DNA from: Narthecium ossifragum
Lineage: Eukaryota; Streptophyta; Magnoliopsida; Dioscoreales; Nartheciaceae
Direction of reading: 5' to 3'
Assembly (NCBI GenBank): GCA_963920575.1
Contig: OY986968.1
Span: forward strand, 6,069,485-6,133,484
DNA: 64,000 nt
The notes beneath the pieces were generated by a model that was not told where the DNA came from, searched no databases, and saw nothing but the letters and a program-made list of their open reading frames with translations. Below, in pieces: positions 23,075-34,344 of the stretch (within the stretch, counting starts at the first letter, position 1; each line of letters begins with the position of its first letter). The position numbers and the translations under genes are program-made.

Positions 23075-23543
23075 CTTTCCTATTGGATGGACAAATCCGA
23101 TGGCTCAGATCTAATCCGAATTTGGGTTTATTGGAGGCTATAAATAGAGTGCTTTTAGGATTTCTTTTGTGTGGTTGAGAGTTTGAGAGGTGAGAAAGTA
23201 GGCAACCGTAGAGAGAGATCTATTTGTCTCTGCTAAGGATTTGGGCTTTGTAATCTCTCTCTCATAGTGAAAATTCCCTCTACTGCCCGTGGTTTTTTTT
23301 TCTTTCCAGTTGTTGCTGGTAGGTTTTTCCACAAAAATCCTTGTCTCCACTATTTTCTTTTCTTTGTGGTTTGGTTGTATCTCTTCCACTGCGACATCCC
23401 CGTCATTATCTGGTGCATCTCCGGCATCGTCGGGACCCCTCAGATTACCAACAAGTGGTATCAGAGCTGAGGTTCTGAGATTAGGAGGATTCAAATCCCT
23501 GATCAAGATTCTACGTCCCTAATCAAGATCTGAAGCATCTGGG

Positions 23544-24335
23544 TTGGATTCTGGCAGAAGCAAGATGGACGTCAATGTTGGACGAATGGTTTTACTCAAT
23601 GGAAACAACTGGAACCTATGGAAGACAAAGATGGAGGTTCTTTTATTCTGCAGGGATCTCTACGAGCCTCTGCATGGAATAGAAAAGAAACCTAAAGAGA
23701 TGGAGGAAGGAGAATGGAACAAGCTTGACAGGAAGGCCTTGACAACTATCCGACAGTGTTTGGAAGATTGCGTCTACCACCACGCGTCGACGACGACGAC
23801 AGCGAAAGATCTTTGGGAGAAGCTTCACGAGCTTTACGAGAGAAAGTATGTTGGAAACAGAACTTTCGTGATCCGACGGCTCGTGAATCTGAAGTAACTG
23901 GATGGACAGTCGATATGCGAGCACCTGAATGAGTTCCAAAGCATCGTCAATCAACTTGCAACTATGAAAATGGTTTTGGATGACGACCTGAAGGCATCTC
24001 TCCTGCTTAGTTCTTTGCCAGATTCTTGGGAGAGTCTGGTAGTCTCACTCAGCAACTCAGCGCCTAACGGAGCAGTATCTCTGAGCCAAGTTACAGGTTG
24101 TTTGCTGAACGAAGAGACCAGACGGAAGGCCGCTGGAGCAAGCCAGATAGATTCAGAGTCTATGGTGGCAGTGAACCAAGGGAGAAGGAAAAGCGTCACT
24201 TGTTATTACTGTGGCAAAGTAGGCCATGTAAAGAAGCAGTGCAGGAATTATAAGAAGGACGTCAGAGATGGCAAGGTTGATGATGGTGAAGATGAGAGCA
24301 CCGCGAACGTCACGCTAGACCCAGCTGTCTGGTGA
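23544..24335 (+). pseudogene. Copia gag with one in-frame stop
   Basis: The frame from ATG 23544 contains LLNGNNWNLWKTKMEVLL and CLEDCVYHHAS, then DLWEKLHELYERK: the UBN2/Copia gag domain that forms the particle shell. TAA at 23895-23897 interrupts it without changing frame. The second half carries LLSSLPDSWESLV and a canonical CCHC zinc knuckle CYYCGKVGHVKKQC, ending at TGA 24333-24335. In total about 263 codons, the normal size for Copia gag. The sequence stops being coding where protease would begin, so the deletion junction lies near 24340. Confidence 0.85.
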
Positions 24336-24639
24336 CGGGGGAGCTTCCGTGCTAGGAGTACGACGAGGTGTATCCCGTCGATCGAAGCGACCGAGGATAT
24401 CTGAGTTACAAGCCCGGAATGTACTATGACTTGAAGGCAAGAAAGCAACCGAGAAGATCAAGACTTGACGACGACATCCAAGTTTTGGTGGACAGTTCTC
24501 GATGATGGTGATCTGAATCCGATGGGAGATCCGGAGTTCAACGACATATCCAAGGTTGATGGTGTCATCAAACCTCGACAACAACATAAAAGCGACTAGC
24601 TGGTAGCACTGGAGGTGGCATGACGACGGCGCAATTTCA

Positions 24640-24710
24640 AATTCGATGGTGTATCCGAGTTTGATGGAGTTTCCGAGCTTGATGGAGTATCCAAGTTTGA
24701 TGGCGTATCC
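24640..24710 (+). repeat. 18-bp repeat encoding (E/K)(F/L)DGVS
   Basis: Four consecutive 18-bp units (consensus near AAGTTTGATGGAGTATCC) lie between gag and the right LTR. In one frame they give the hexapeptide (E/K)(F/L)DGVS four times, with a diverged earlier unit near 24552. This frame is not joined to gag. Confidence 0.7.
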
Positions 24711-24773
24711 TCATGTGTCAGACGGGAGAGTTTGTTGACTTTTCCTCTCATGAGATGACGGCAGCAAGAAAAG

Positions 24774-25082
24774 GATCGATCATTTAGGGCCTAAATGATC
24801 GATCTTTCTTTGCATTATTCCAGACAGAGAGCACTTTATCAGAGGATCGATCCTTCTCTCCAGGTGATCGATCCTCTTCAGGAGGCAACAGCTCTACGGA
24901 TATATAGGATCGATCTTCAATGGAATAGAAGATCGATCTTACTTTGTAAACAAAAGTGACAGAGAACACATTTTGTAAAGATCGATCCTTCTCTATAGTA
25001 GAATCGATCCTCTTCAGGATACTGGAATCCATCGACACTCGAGCATACAAGGATTGATCATTCTTTTTCAATAGGATCGATC
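24774..25082. promoter_or_regulatory. GATCGATC pair array, right LTR, with one extra pair
   Basis: Pairs start at 24774/24797, 24845/24866, 24908/24931, 24980/25002 (one mismatch) and 25052/25075 (GATTGATC first). The first pair forms an almost perfect 31-nt hairpin with 15-bp arms and has no counterpart in the left LTR of this same element. Confidence 0.8.
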
Positions 25083-25468
25083 CTTTCCTATTGGATGGAC
25101 AAATCCGATGGCTCAGATCTAATCCGGATTTGGGTTTATTGGAGGCTATAAATAGAGTGCTTCTAGGATTTCTTTTGTGTGGTTGAAAGGAGTTTGAGAG
25201 GTGAGAAAGTAGGCAACCCTAGAGAGAGATCTCTTTGTCTCTGCTAGGGATTTGGGCTTTGTAATCTCTCTCTCATAGTGAAGATTTTCTCTGCTGCCCG
25301 TGGTTTTTTTCCCTTCCAGTTGTTGCTGATAGGTTTTTCCACGTAAATCCTTATCTCCATTATTTTCTTTTCTTTGTGGTTTGGTTGTATCTCTTCCGTT
25401 GTGACATCCTCGTCATTATCTGACGTATCTCTGGCATCGTCGAGACCCCTCAGATTCCCAACATAAAT

Positions 25469-28400
25469 AACAAGCATAGATTTTCGAAACCATATGCCGC
25501 TGACTTCAAACCCAATACTCTTTATAAGTTTTTCTTTTTTTTTCACAATGCAATATATTACTTCCTCAGATCAACAGAAAGACAGCAAAGATGGCGGAGT
25601 TCAGCCTATTCGTCCAGAAGGTTCCGGGCTTTAGAAGACCTATTATTAGTGCTACAAAATACTGAAAGCTGCTTGCACTGGAATTCAAAGAATTCACGAG
25701 CAGGATTCAGCCACCTGGAATGAAGCCAAAGTACTCGTCTAAAGCCTCCTGCTTGCGACGATGTGCTTGCAAAAATGATTGCAAAATAGTCATGTGCTAT
25801 GCTTGGATCGGGCATAGTTCTACTGGCAGTCTTCTCTTCCTACAAGAGAGCATGGCGTACATGGACCTCCAACCGCAAAGATGGAGTGTATAGGTTAATC
25901 AATTGGTTCATGGCGTTCTCTCTGGCCGAGCAGGCGGCAGACACTCCCTTCTCTTCCCTCCCGTTTCTCTTTGAAAACATTAGCTCTGTCCTCCTTTGAT
26001 CCTATGAGCATTTGAGTCTTTGAATGGTTGTGTCGGAGAGATGCCCCTGCGTTTTTGAAGATTGTTTGAAGTTCTAGCAGCTAGGGATCCAACTGAGCTG
26101 AGCTTGACCGTGCCAGAAACCTGGTCCCGATCAAGTTTGGTCTGAAGTTAATTTCAAGCCTAACATTGATGATCGATCAAGCTCATCTTAATTAATTTTT
26201 AAATCGAGCTTGAATTTGTGCTCATTCGAAACCTGTAGCTCCGGTCAAGCTTGGCTTGAAAGAATTTTGCCCATATAATCTCATCAAAATTGGCTCGTTT
26301 ATTATACTTGCAATCTCTTTTCCAACCAAGCATGAGTCATGAGGAGCTCAGCGATAAAAACTACCGATATAGCTTCAAAACGCACTTGAAATCAAGTTAG
26401 CTCAAGCTTGATTCAAAATCTTCAATTCAATCAAGCTTGAAGATTTTGGTTTGACTTGGTCAAAATTCACGCTCAATTTTGAACGATCGTTCAATTGAAA
26501 CACGCCTGAAGTGAGACCCTACTCAAATTTGGGTAGAAATCAAAACAAGAATAAGAATTAGAGCTCACCTAGATGTATAAATGACATTAGATAAGTTACC
26601 TAACAATTGTTACATGTATATAAATGGTTTCGGGTCTTAACTAGCCAGCTAAATTAAGCCAAGCCCTGCTCAAGCTCCTCATTTAGGTTGGAGTCGAACT
26701 TAATAGAGCCTGATAGCTTGAGCTGCATGATTACTTTACCAGTCCTACTGGCAGCCAAGCTCCAATTGTTGGCAGACATATTGTACATCACTCTCTGAAG
26801 TCCATGCCATCTTCCATCTATTCAATGCAATAACAGAGTCTAGTTTTCCACTTACACGTTCTATGCCATATGTGTTTTTAACTGTGTTACTAGTCACTCT
26901 GATCATTTCTGAATAGTCGAGAAGTATGCGGCCAACAAGAAAAGATAATTCTTAGCTATGCAATAATGCCGACTGATCACAATAGGACTATATGCAACAC
27001 CAAATCTCCAGCATCAACAAGATGTTTGTTGTACATTCGAAAACAACAGCTTGTGAGATTAACCTTTTCAAATGTTAAACTAGGAGAGCACATTGGATAA
27101 TAACCCCATGTTGTAGATTTAGAATAAGTGGCTGAAAAAGTTACAGACGTCATAAGGTCACGCAAATAGATTACAGTGGCTGCAAAAGCTTTACTCAGCA
27201 TCGCATGCATTGGTTAACACAACACCAAATTCATACCTTTTTGATCCTTAGCTAACTACAAGTTACCCACAATAGATTAATAGCAACCTCCGCTTAGCGC
27301 TTTAGATCGTCACAAAATCTTCCCCTAGGGTTGGAGAACACCGCAAGCTCAATGATAAATTCTCTTCATTGACAAGGAAAACATAGGTTCCTATTTGAAC
27401 CGAATGCAAGCACGTTTTTATTATGAATCAAAGTCTTACCCAGACTTTGACTAGACCAATCAATAAAGCCAACAAACAAACAAACAGATAACAGCTCCGC
27501 TATCCTACCGCAGGATATAAGAGAAAAAGAGAAACTATATCATGTACCCTTTTGCAGGTTAGCTCTGTCGCATTATATTCTAAACTAACCATTTAACATG
27601 TAATATTGCCTAAATTTGCACTTATATACTTCCCACAAGAGAAATACATGAAGCAAATAGGGCAACAGGATAGATTAGAAACATCCTATTTTGGACCACA
27701 ACACAATGTATGGAAGGATGGAAATAAGAAAACACTAAAGAGGAATCATCGGCATGTCAATTCTAGTTTATATGAATAAAAACCTAGCAGCCACCTATAT
27801 AAGGCAATAAGCATCATTGAACAGCATGGATGGGCAAGACCAATTCATTGAGGATATTCAGCCTAAGTAAATATAAATGCATGTGTCAAAGATAGTTATC
27901 GTGTCTGTTTTTTTCCCGATTAGTTACGCATTTTACCCTGGCTTAGGGGGTGCAAATGCCCTGCATTTAAAAAATTTGATGGCTTGGGGATTGGTCCCCA
28001 AGACCAACCTCAGTACCACCACAGGGTCCTAACCACTAGAGCTATTCAAGGGTTGTAAGACAGTTATTTTGTCAATAAAAGATATCCAACAGAACATTGT
28101 TATACAAAATGTCAATCAAGGTCATTAAGTTTTATTAAGATATCTCAACCATCATTCTATCTGAAATACCAACTATAGCAAGCTTTAAAAAGTGTCCTCT
28201 TCCAATGCATGTTAACTTGGAGAACGATATGCTCCCACAAAGGCAAAAACATCTCTAAGAACAACATGACCTTAGCATTATAAGGATATTCAGCCGCTAA
28301 GAGGTTTCGTACTAAACAAACTCAGGTGCATGTGTGGTAAACAAAGCTATATCAGCAGCAGCATTTCAAAACAAAGCACATATTAACGTGTTTCACAATC

Positions 28401-28811
28401 TCAGACAGTCATTGCCGAAAGCATCTGCCAACCACCATCCTATCAAAAGGAACTGCTTTAGGCCATAAGTAATAGCTATAGAATGTCATGCAAATTATTT
28501 TCAAGAGTGGCGTCCAACGAAAGCATATTTAACTGACAATATCGAAAACAAAAAACACTGATGATTTCCAAACCAAGTAATAAACTACCACATGTAGCAG
28601 TACAAGATAGCATCCAAGAACCACCAACTTATTAGAGACGTTCGGACCACAATCCACGAAAATATTATCCTAGATACCAGGTAAAATTCAGCATTATTAT
28701 CTCAAATAGTAAGCCCACCAGGAGGAACCAAAAAGGACGGTAAATATGATATCCCCACCAGACAACCAACCTGGACTCAGCTCTTGTCCAAAGGGAACCC
28801 TAAACCAGGTC
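25469..28811. other. Intergenic region downstream of the host gene, no gene recognised
   Basis: AT-rich with only short frames. Positions 26080-26740 contain many copies of AGCTTGA/TCAAGCT-like words, which look like a degraded transposon, but no ends were found. The rest, up to the stop codon of the DUF7054 gene at 28812, shows no repeats or coding signals I could support. Confidence 0.5.
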
Positions 28812-29451
28812 TCAGTGAGAAGAGATCTTGAAGCTGAGGGACTTGTCCAGCCATGACTTCCAAACCCCTTTCTTGCTTAGCTGCTGCGACATCTTCGGCT
28901 TTTCCTCCACTGACGCGCTGTGCTTGCAAAGAAGGAAGTTTCTGCTGCCCTGCAATCCGATCGGCTCCATTGGGCTCAACGCTGCAAATCCATACACCCA
29001 AATCCACAAAAAATCAAATCAATAACTCCACATCTATGATTAATTATAGACACTAGAAACACAAATTAAATAGACATTAGGAGATTCCATCACCGCTGCC
29101 AAACCGCAGCCTCAAAATTCGATATCTTGATGGACTACTCGATAGTTGACAACAAACACGCAAATTAGATGAAAATAGAGGAGAGTTCGAACAATTACCA
29201 TCAGGGCCAGAGTAGAGAATGAACTCGTGGAGATTCGAGCCGAGGACGGGGAGGCGGCCCTGGCGGGAATAGGAGCGGAGCGCAGTGGCAATGACGGAGC
29301 CGACGAGGTCTCCCTCGCTGACAACGAACCGGATGGGCCCGGCGCTCCCCAGCACATTCACCGTTATCAGCAGCCGGCCGCCCTGCGTCGCAGCGCCATG
29401 ATTACCAACCTTCTTCGCCAACAGCCTCTGCATCGGCGGCTCCGGAGTCAT
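28812..29451 (-). CDS. DUF7054-domain protein (At4g22758-like), two exons
   Basis: Exon 1 runs from ATG 29451 to 29199, intron 29198-28982 (217 bp, GTAATT donor, TTTGCAG acceptor), exon 2 28981-28812 ending in a stop. Spliced length is 423 nt, 140 residues. The domain covers about residues 27-105: LLITVNVLGSAGPIRFVV, then VIATALRSYSRQGRLPVLGS, EFILYSGPDA across the splice, LSPMEPIGLQGSRNFLLCK. This pattern, including the final FLLCK, is the conserved core of plant DUF7054 proteins. Their biochemical role is not established. A lysine-rich tail ends KISSH. The start is the first Met in frame; an upstream extension is possible. GC-rich exon 1 and clean splice sites indicate a live host gene, the only one here. 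Confidence 0.9.
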
Positions 29452-30006
29452 CCCTCCGTCTCTTCTTCTCCTCCTCCTTTTACCTCAACTAATGGGCTTC
29501 CTTTCCAACCGATGGGCGTACAACCACCCAAACACGAACAGAAAAAAGATGGCGGGGCTCAGGGATCCAGGCCGAGGCAGCGGTAGTGCCAACCTTGCAT
29601 GCAGGAAGCGAAGAACGGGGTGGCCGCCCTCTTCTGGGACGAAGACGGCGAGGAGGAGGAGGAGAATGCTTGGCGATAGTCCACCATTCACAACGGGTTC
29701 TTGCTTCGATGGGATTGCGATCGCAGGCTGGGAGGAGACCAGATGCTCCTGATCGGAGCTAGATAGAGGGATGATGATGATGATCTCGATAGAGATGAGG
29801 TCGGAGGAGTCCGCCGCCGCCGACGGTGTTCTAGGTTTGGGTGGGAGATGGAGATGGGGAAAGGAGGCAAGGAGACGAGATCTATAGAGCGGCTAGGAAT
29901 AGGGGTAGGGTTGACGATAGCGTAGGATACGTAGGGCAACCGGAGAATTTAAACGGGTCGGATCTTTGCTCTAGCAGTGGGTCGGTTTCTACAGTATTAA
30001 GACCCG
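29452..30006 (-). promoter_or_regulatory. 5' leader and promoter region of the DUF7054 gene
   Basis: A GC-rich leader with TC/AG-rich runs (29460-29900) carries short upstream frames but no domain I recognise. A Mutator-like transposon begins 565 bp upstream of the start codon (at 30016), so the proximal promoter is short or includes transposon sequence. Confidence 0.45.
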
Positions 30007-30015
30007 TTTGATTTT

Positions 30016-31880
30016 GGAAAATTGTTTTAAATAATATTATTTTAATAAAATATTATTAATATATACCTATGGAGAAAGTATTGACGTGGATATGTCTGCT
30101 TTGGCCACGTCAGCGTCACGCAGACGTGCCTTTCATTTTTTTAATCCTGTCAATAAAGTCGTAACTACAAGTTACATCTATATTATTAAAGACGTAACTT
30201 TGAGCTATGTCTGTAATAAAGACGTAACTTGAACATATGCCTTTCACCTTTTGACCATTCCCCACCGCAGGGAGGCTAAGGGCGAATATAAAAGTGGTTC
30301 TTATAAGACGTAGGTTGAAGTTACGTCCATATTAATAAAGACGTAACTTCAACTTACGTCTATAGTCATCATCTACCCCCGACCGCGAGCCCTCCTCCTT
30401 CCCCACCTGACCTCCCACTCGGGCCCTCCTCCTTCTCCTCAGACGGCAATCTCCGACGCATCTCCTCGGCGCGCGGCCTGCGAGTCTCCTCCTCCTTCCG
30501 CGTCCATCCACTCGTTCAAGATGAGTTATATCTTGAAACTTTTCATGTGATTTTCCGGCGATCTTCCGTCCAAATCCTCCAAGATCCTTTGGCCATTCTC
30601 CATGTTACTTTCCAATGAGTTTTTATCTTGAAATTTTAGTTGTATGCTTGTTGTGTTGAGATTTAGGGTTTATATAGTCAAATTAGGGTTTTTTTATAGG
30701 AATTGAAATGCCTATTTTTCATTAGAAAATTCTTTTTTTAATCATTCTGGTATGGTGATTTGGGTAGCGACATTATTGATAAATTTCGTAAATTTCTATT
30801 ATTAATTCAATTAGATTATATGAAGCATGTTTTCCATAGGAATTTTTACTATTAACTTGTAATTTCTTTCTAATCGACTCATAATTGTCATCATATTTTG
30901 TGTTATTTATAGTGATGAATAGTGGCATTGTTCCACTATTGTGTCGGATGGACGAAAAGGTGAAGTTAAAGGGTAATGCAGGTGATATTGAGTACATAGA
31001 TGGCCGAATTAAACCAAATAGGATAGGAAAAAAATGCAAGTTATGCGGATTTAAAGGCTTTAATGTTTGATTTAACCGGATATAATCCAAACTATTTCGA
31101 CATTAGCATAAATTGTAGATATCCAATGGGAGAAAGCATGTATTGTGGTGTAGACATAAACGATGATAGTGATACTGGTGGCATTCTTAGCCTTTATCCA
31201 GTCATTCCAAGTATACAGTTGTTCTTGGTGAAAATTGGTGTCGAAGTCAACAATAACCCTCCAAATAACATGGCATTTGGTGAATCTACATGCCTACTAC
31301 AACGAGAAGACGACTCAACGGATAACGTCTCTCTTGGGTCTTATGGCACTCCCATATTCGGACACCAGACATCACAGTAAGTAATTTATTGTCAAATATG
31401 TAATGCTACATCTTGGTTTGCCCCATGTTCATGAGTTTGCTTGTGTATGAACATGCAGGCCTTATCAGCAGGAGGATAGATGGTTGACTCTTGAATACAC
31501 GGAAACTTGTGTGGTTGAATGTTTGTACACAGAGTGGCAAAAAAAAACAAAAGTGTTGCTCTCCTGCTGGTTCTCTACTAAGACGTAACTTAATCTTTAA
31601 TGAAGACATAACTTAGAACCACATCTTAATAAGACTCACATTCTCTTCTCTGCACTTGGTCACGTGGCTCGGCATAATAGTCAAAGACGTAACTCAAAGT
31701 TATGTCTTCAACATGAACACGTAGCTTGGAGTTACATCTTCATTGGCAAAATTAAAAAAATGAAAGATCACGCCAATGTGACGCTGACATTGTCAAACGA
31801 GGCATATCTTCATCAATACTTTCTCCACATGTATATATTACTAATATTTTATGAAAATAATATTATTTAAAAAAAATTCC
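30016..31880. mobile_element. Mutator-like element (MULE) with about 200-bp terminal inverted repeats
   Basis: Ends start GGAAAATTGTTTTAAATAAT (left) and GGAATTTTTTTTAAATAAT (right, reversed) and stay alike for about 200 bp. They are flanked by an exact 9-bp duplication TTTGATTTT (30007-30015 and 31881-31889). The arms contain several small palindromes built from GACGTAACTT and its complement. The interior holds only the start of a MULE transposase. It sits in the promoter-side flank of the DUF7054 gene. Confidence 0.93.
30914..31380 (+). pseudogene. N-terminal part of a MULE transposase
   Basis: A first frame (to 31070) is followed after a frame change by a second (31063-31380) with YFDISINCRYPMGESM, then INDDSDTGGILSLYPVIPSI and FLVKIGVEV. 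This is the PB1-like amino-terminal region of plant MULE transposases (ISxxCRYP, DD--GM--). The catalytic DDE part, zinc finger and MULE domain are absent, so the element needs help from a relative. An intron instead of a frameshift between the frames cannot be excluded. Confidence 0.6.
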
Positions 31881-31889
31881 TTTGATTTT

Positions 31890-32256
31890 ATGCTATTGGA
31901 TTGGAGTTTCACATAGAAAAAGGATTCACAAAAACAAATTATTAAGTAGGAATGCTCGATTAGGAAAAATGATGCCGATCTTATGTGGCGCATTGAGAAG
32001 CAGCCACATGTACAGTAAGTTGGGCTAAGTTGCCATGTCATCCTAAATTTATTTTTTTCACCTTTTTTGTTCTTCCCCACCACTCTCTAATTTATGATCC
32101 AAACTCCCGCCAGGATGCTGATTTTGTTGGGGAAAATGAACATGATCTCCTTTACCATGGCGACATTGAGGAGCATCATATGACACTTTCTTTAAGGTAA
32201 TATTCACCCTCCACTAGTTGTTTCCGGGTTGAAAATGAATCACTTCAGGATATAAC
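31890..32256. other. Short intergenic stretch, nothing recognised
   Basis: AT-rich, without coding potential or element ends. Confidence 0.5.
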
Positions 32257-32892
32257 TAGGGATGGCAATGGGCCGAGTTTGCCCCGTAACCCGCTTGAGC
32301 CGCCCCACTTGGGATGGGGAAAAGGGGCAATGATCGAGTTGGCGGGGTGGGTCGAATTCAACAGGGCGGGTTAATTGTGGGGATGGGGCGGGGATGAGTT
32401 TTGGTCAACCTGCCCCGCTTTCGATCCGGCCTGAATATAACTCTAAGTATTTTTACAGAAATATTATTTTTAGTGTCATATTAAAACATTTTTTTAAAAT
32501 TATGTGGCGCTTGAAAGTTGAAACCGACATGCTTTTGGATAATTTGGTTGTGATCGGTTGCATTTTGATAATTTATAGTTGTTTTGTTCATTCATTTTCT
32601 AATCTTTTAGAGCTACTATAGTTTGCACTATTGTATTATTCTATATGATACTTGACAGATTTGTGGCTGAAATTGTCTCTGTTTTTAATTTTGTTAACTT
32701 AAATGAGAAAATCCCAGACGGGGCGGGGTAAAGGCGGGGCGAGGCAGGGACGGGGAAAATACAGATTGGCGGGGATGGGATGAACTTCTTGCCCCGCAAC
32801 AGGGCACGGGACAGGGATGGGCAAGATAAATGTTTTTCGGGTGGGGATGGGGTGTGTGAAACCTGCCCCAACCAGCCCCATTGCCATTCCTA
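32257..32892. mobile_element. hAT-type non-autonomous element
   Basis: Ends read TAGGGATGGCAATGGG and, reversed, TAGGAATGGCAATGGGG, a typical pair for plant hAT MITEs. The interior next to both ends is G-rich (GGCGGGG). Candidate 8-bp duplication: GATATAAC (32249-32256) against AATACAGC (32893-32900), 5 of 8 alike, so old if correct. The 636-bp interior has no transposase. Confidence 0.7.
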
Positions 32893-34344
32893 AATACAGC
32901 AAAGACATCCAAAATATGCTCACAACAAATATGAAGGTTTCCCTTCAGAATTTGTCGGATGAACTTGTATAGTAGGTTAAGGAAAAATAGATTAGAACGC
33001 CAATAGTTTGGATGGGATCTAGGATCTCATATTTATAAGAAACGAAAAGATCTATTTACGAACAGATACTAGATGCATTTTTTGAGAGAGCATCATTTTC
33101 TTTCATCTGAAAACTAGATCTCAACAGATACTAGACGCATTTGTCGAGAGAGCAAAAGATTGTGTTGCTCTCTAAAAGTCGCGACACTTCGAGCCGCCAT
33201 TTGAATCATGACTGTTTGTTTGTGCGTATGTGATAAGTCACTAAATGTTCATGATTCAACCCCTTAACTTAGCTTTGTTATGCTTAGAGTAGTTGTATTT
33301 GATAGCTTGTTAGTTGATTTCAGGTTTAATCATGCTTTGAGAAGAAATGCAAGAAATTCGGTTAATATGCTGAAATACACTGCTCTGTCGACTGTTAGCA
33401 TAATATTCACCAGAAATTATTCTTATTTTCAAATATTCTGAAATTTGGATAACATCTAATAGACATCAAGACGTACAACTTTCATGTTGGACACTTTCAG
33501 AGATTCCTGATGGATGGATAGCAGTTTTGAAGAAGATGAAGATATTTAGCTGCTGGAAGACTGGTCCGTCGACGCTCGGGAGAATATTCGGAAAATATTC
33601 TAGATAAGTCCAAATATTGCAAACTCTTCGAGAGAGGACAGAAGACTTCCAAATCTACATATTTCGTGTTGGACACATTTCCAAATTCCTGATGGGTTGA
33701 ACCCAGTCGCGACCAGAAGAGGCAGTCAGAATTAAACTAGGAATTCCGAGTTGCACTAGAGGTCCAACTCAACTTAGCCATAACCCTAATTCCGGGATTA
33801 AGGGTTTTTATTATATAAAGGGGTTATTCCAGCAAAACTTATCATCTTTTTGTCAATCTTTGGAGGAGGAAGAAGAAGAAGGAGAGGATGTGGATGGTGA
33901 CAGCTTCCTACTCCAACCCGATGGCTTTCATCCAAAAGATGAGTTGCTAATTCTTATACTTAGGATTATTCATGAAACCCTAATGTAGTTTTCTATCTTC
34001 TTTGGTTTGAATCTTGTAATCTTCTCAAGACATGATCTTATGAATATGATTTTTAATGTTAATAAAGTTGAGGGAACAGAGTTCCTTGACGTATTTTCAG
34101 TCCTACATGATTTCTGTGATTGATTGTAGAGATTCATAGGATGGTTTTCATGTGGTTTTTGGTTTACCTTTGAGATAGTCTATGCTACGTGAAGATAAGT
34201 CATGCTAAGGTCATTAGGAGTAGAATAATTTAATGTAATCATAGGACCAAAGATGATTTATGCTAAACAAAGATAGATTATGCCGTTGGAAACATAAACC
34301 TTATTTTAGGGATTCATGTAAGCTTAAGAAGCTGTGAATTCTTA

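Larger units (their letters stand above)
22775..25463 (+). mobile_element. Gag-only (non-autonomous) Copia retrotransposon
   Basis: Two LTRs (22775-23453 and 24733-25463) start TGTTGACTTTTCC and end CCAACA, flanked by the exact duplication TAAAT (22770-22774 and 25464-25468). A primer site TGGTATCAGAGC (about 23456-23467, initiator Met tRNA) follows the first LTR and a purine run GACGGGAGAG precedes the second. The interior is only about 1.28 kb and encodes gag alone; protease, integrase and reverse transcriptase are absent. TATA boxes (TATAAATAG) lie at 23139-23147 and 25147-25155. Confidence 0.93.

Noticed and set aside
29485..29940. Upstream frames as an N-terminal extension of the DUF7054 protein
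   Set aside because: They are in other frames or interrupted, with low-complexity composition; more likely leader sequence.
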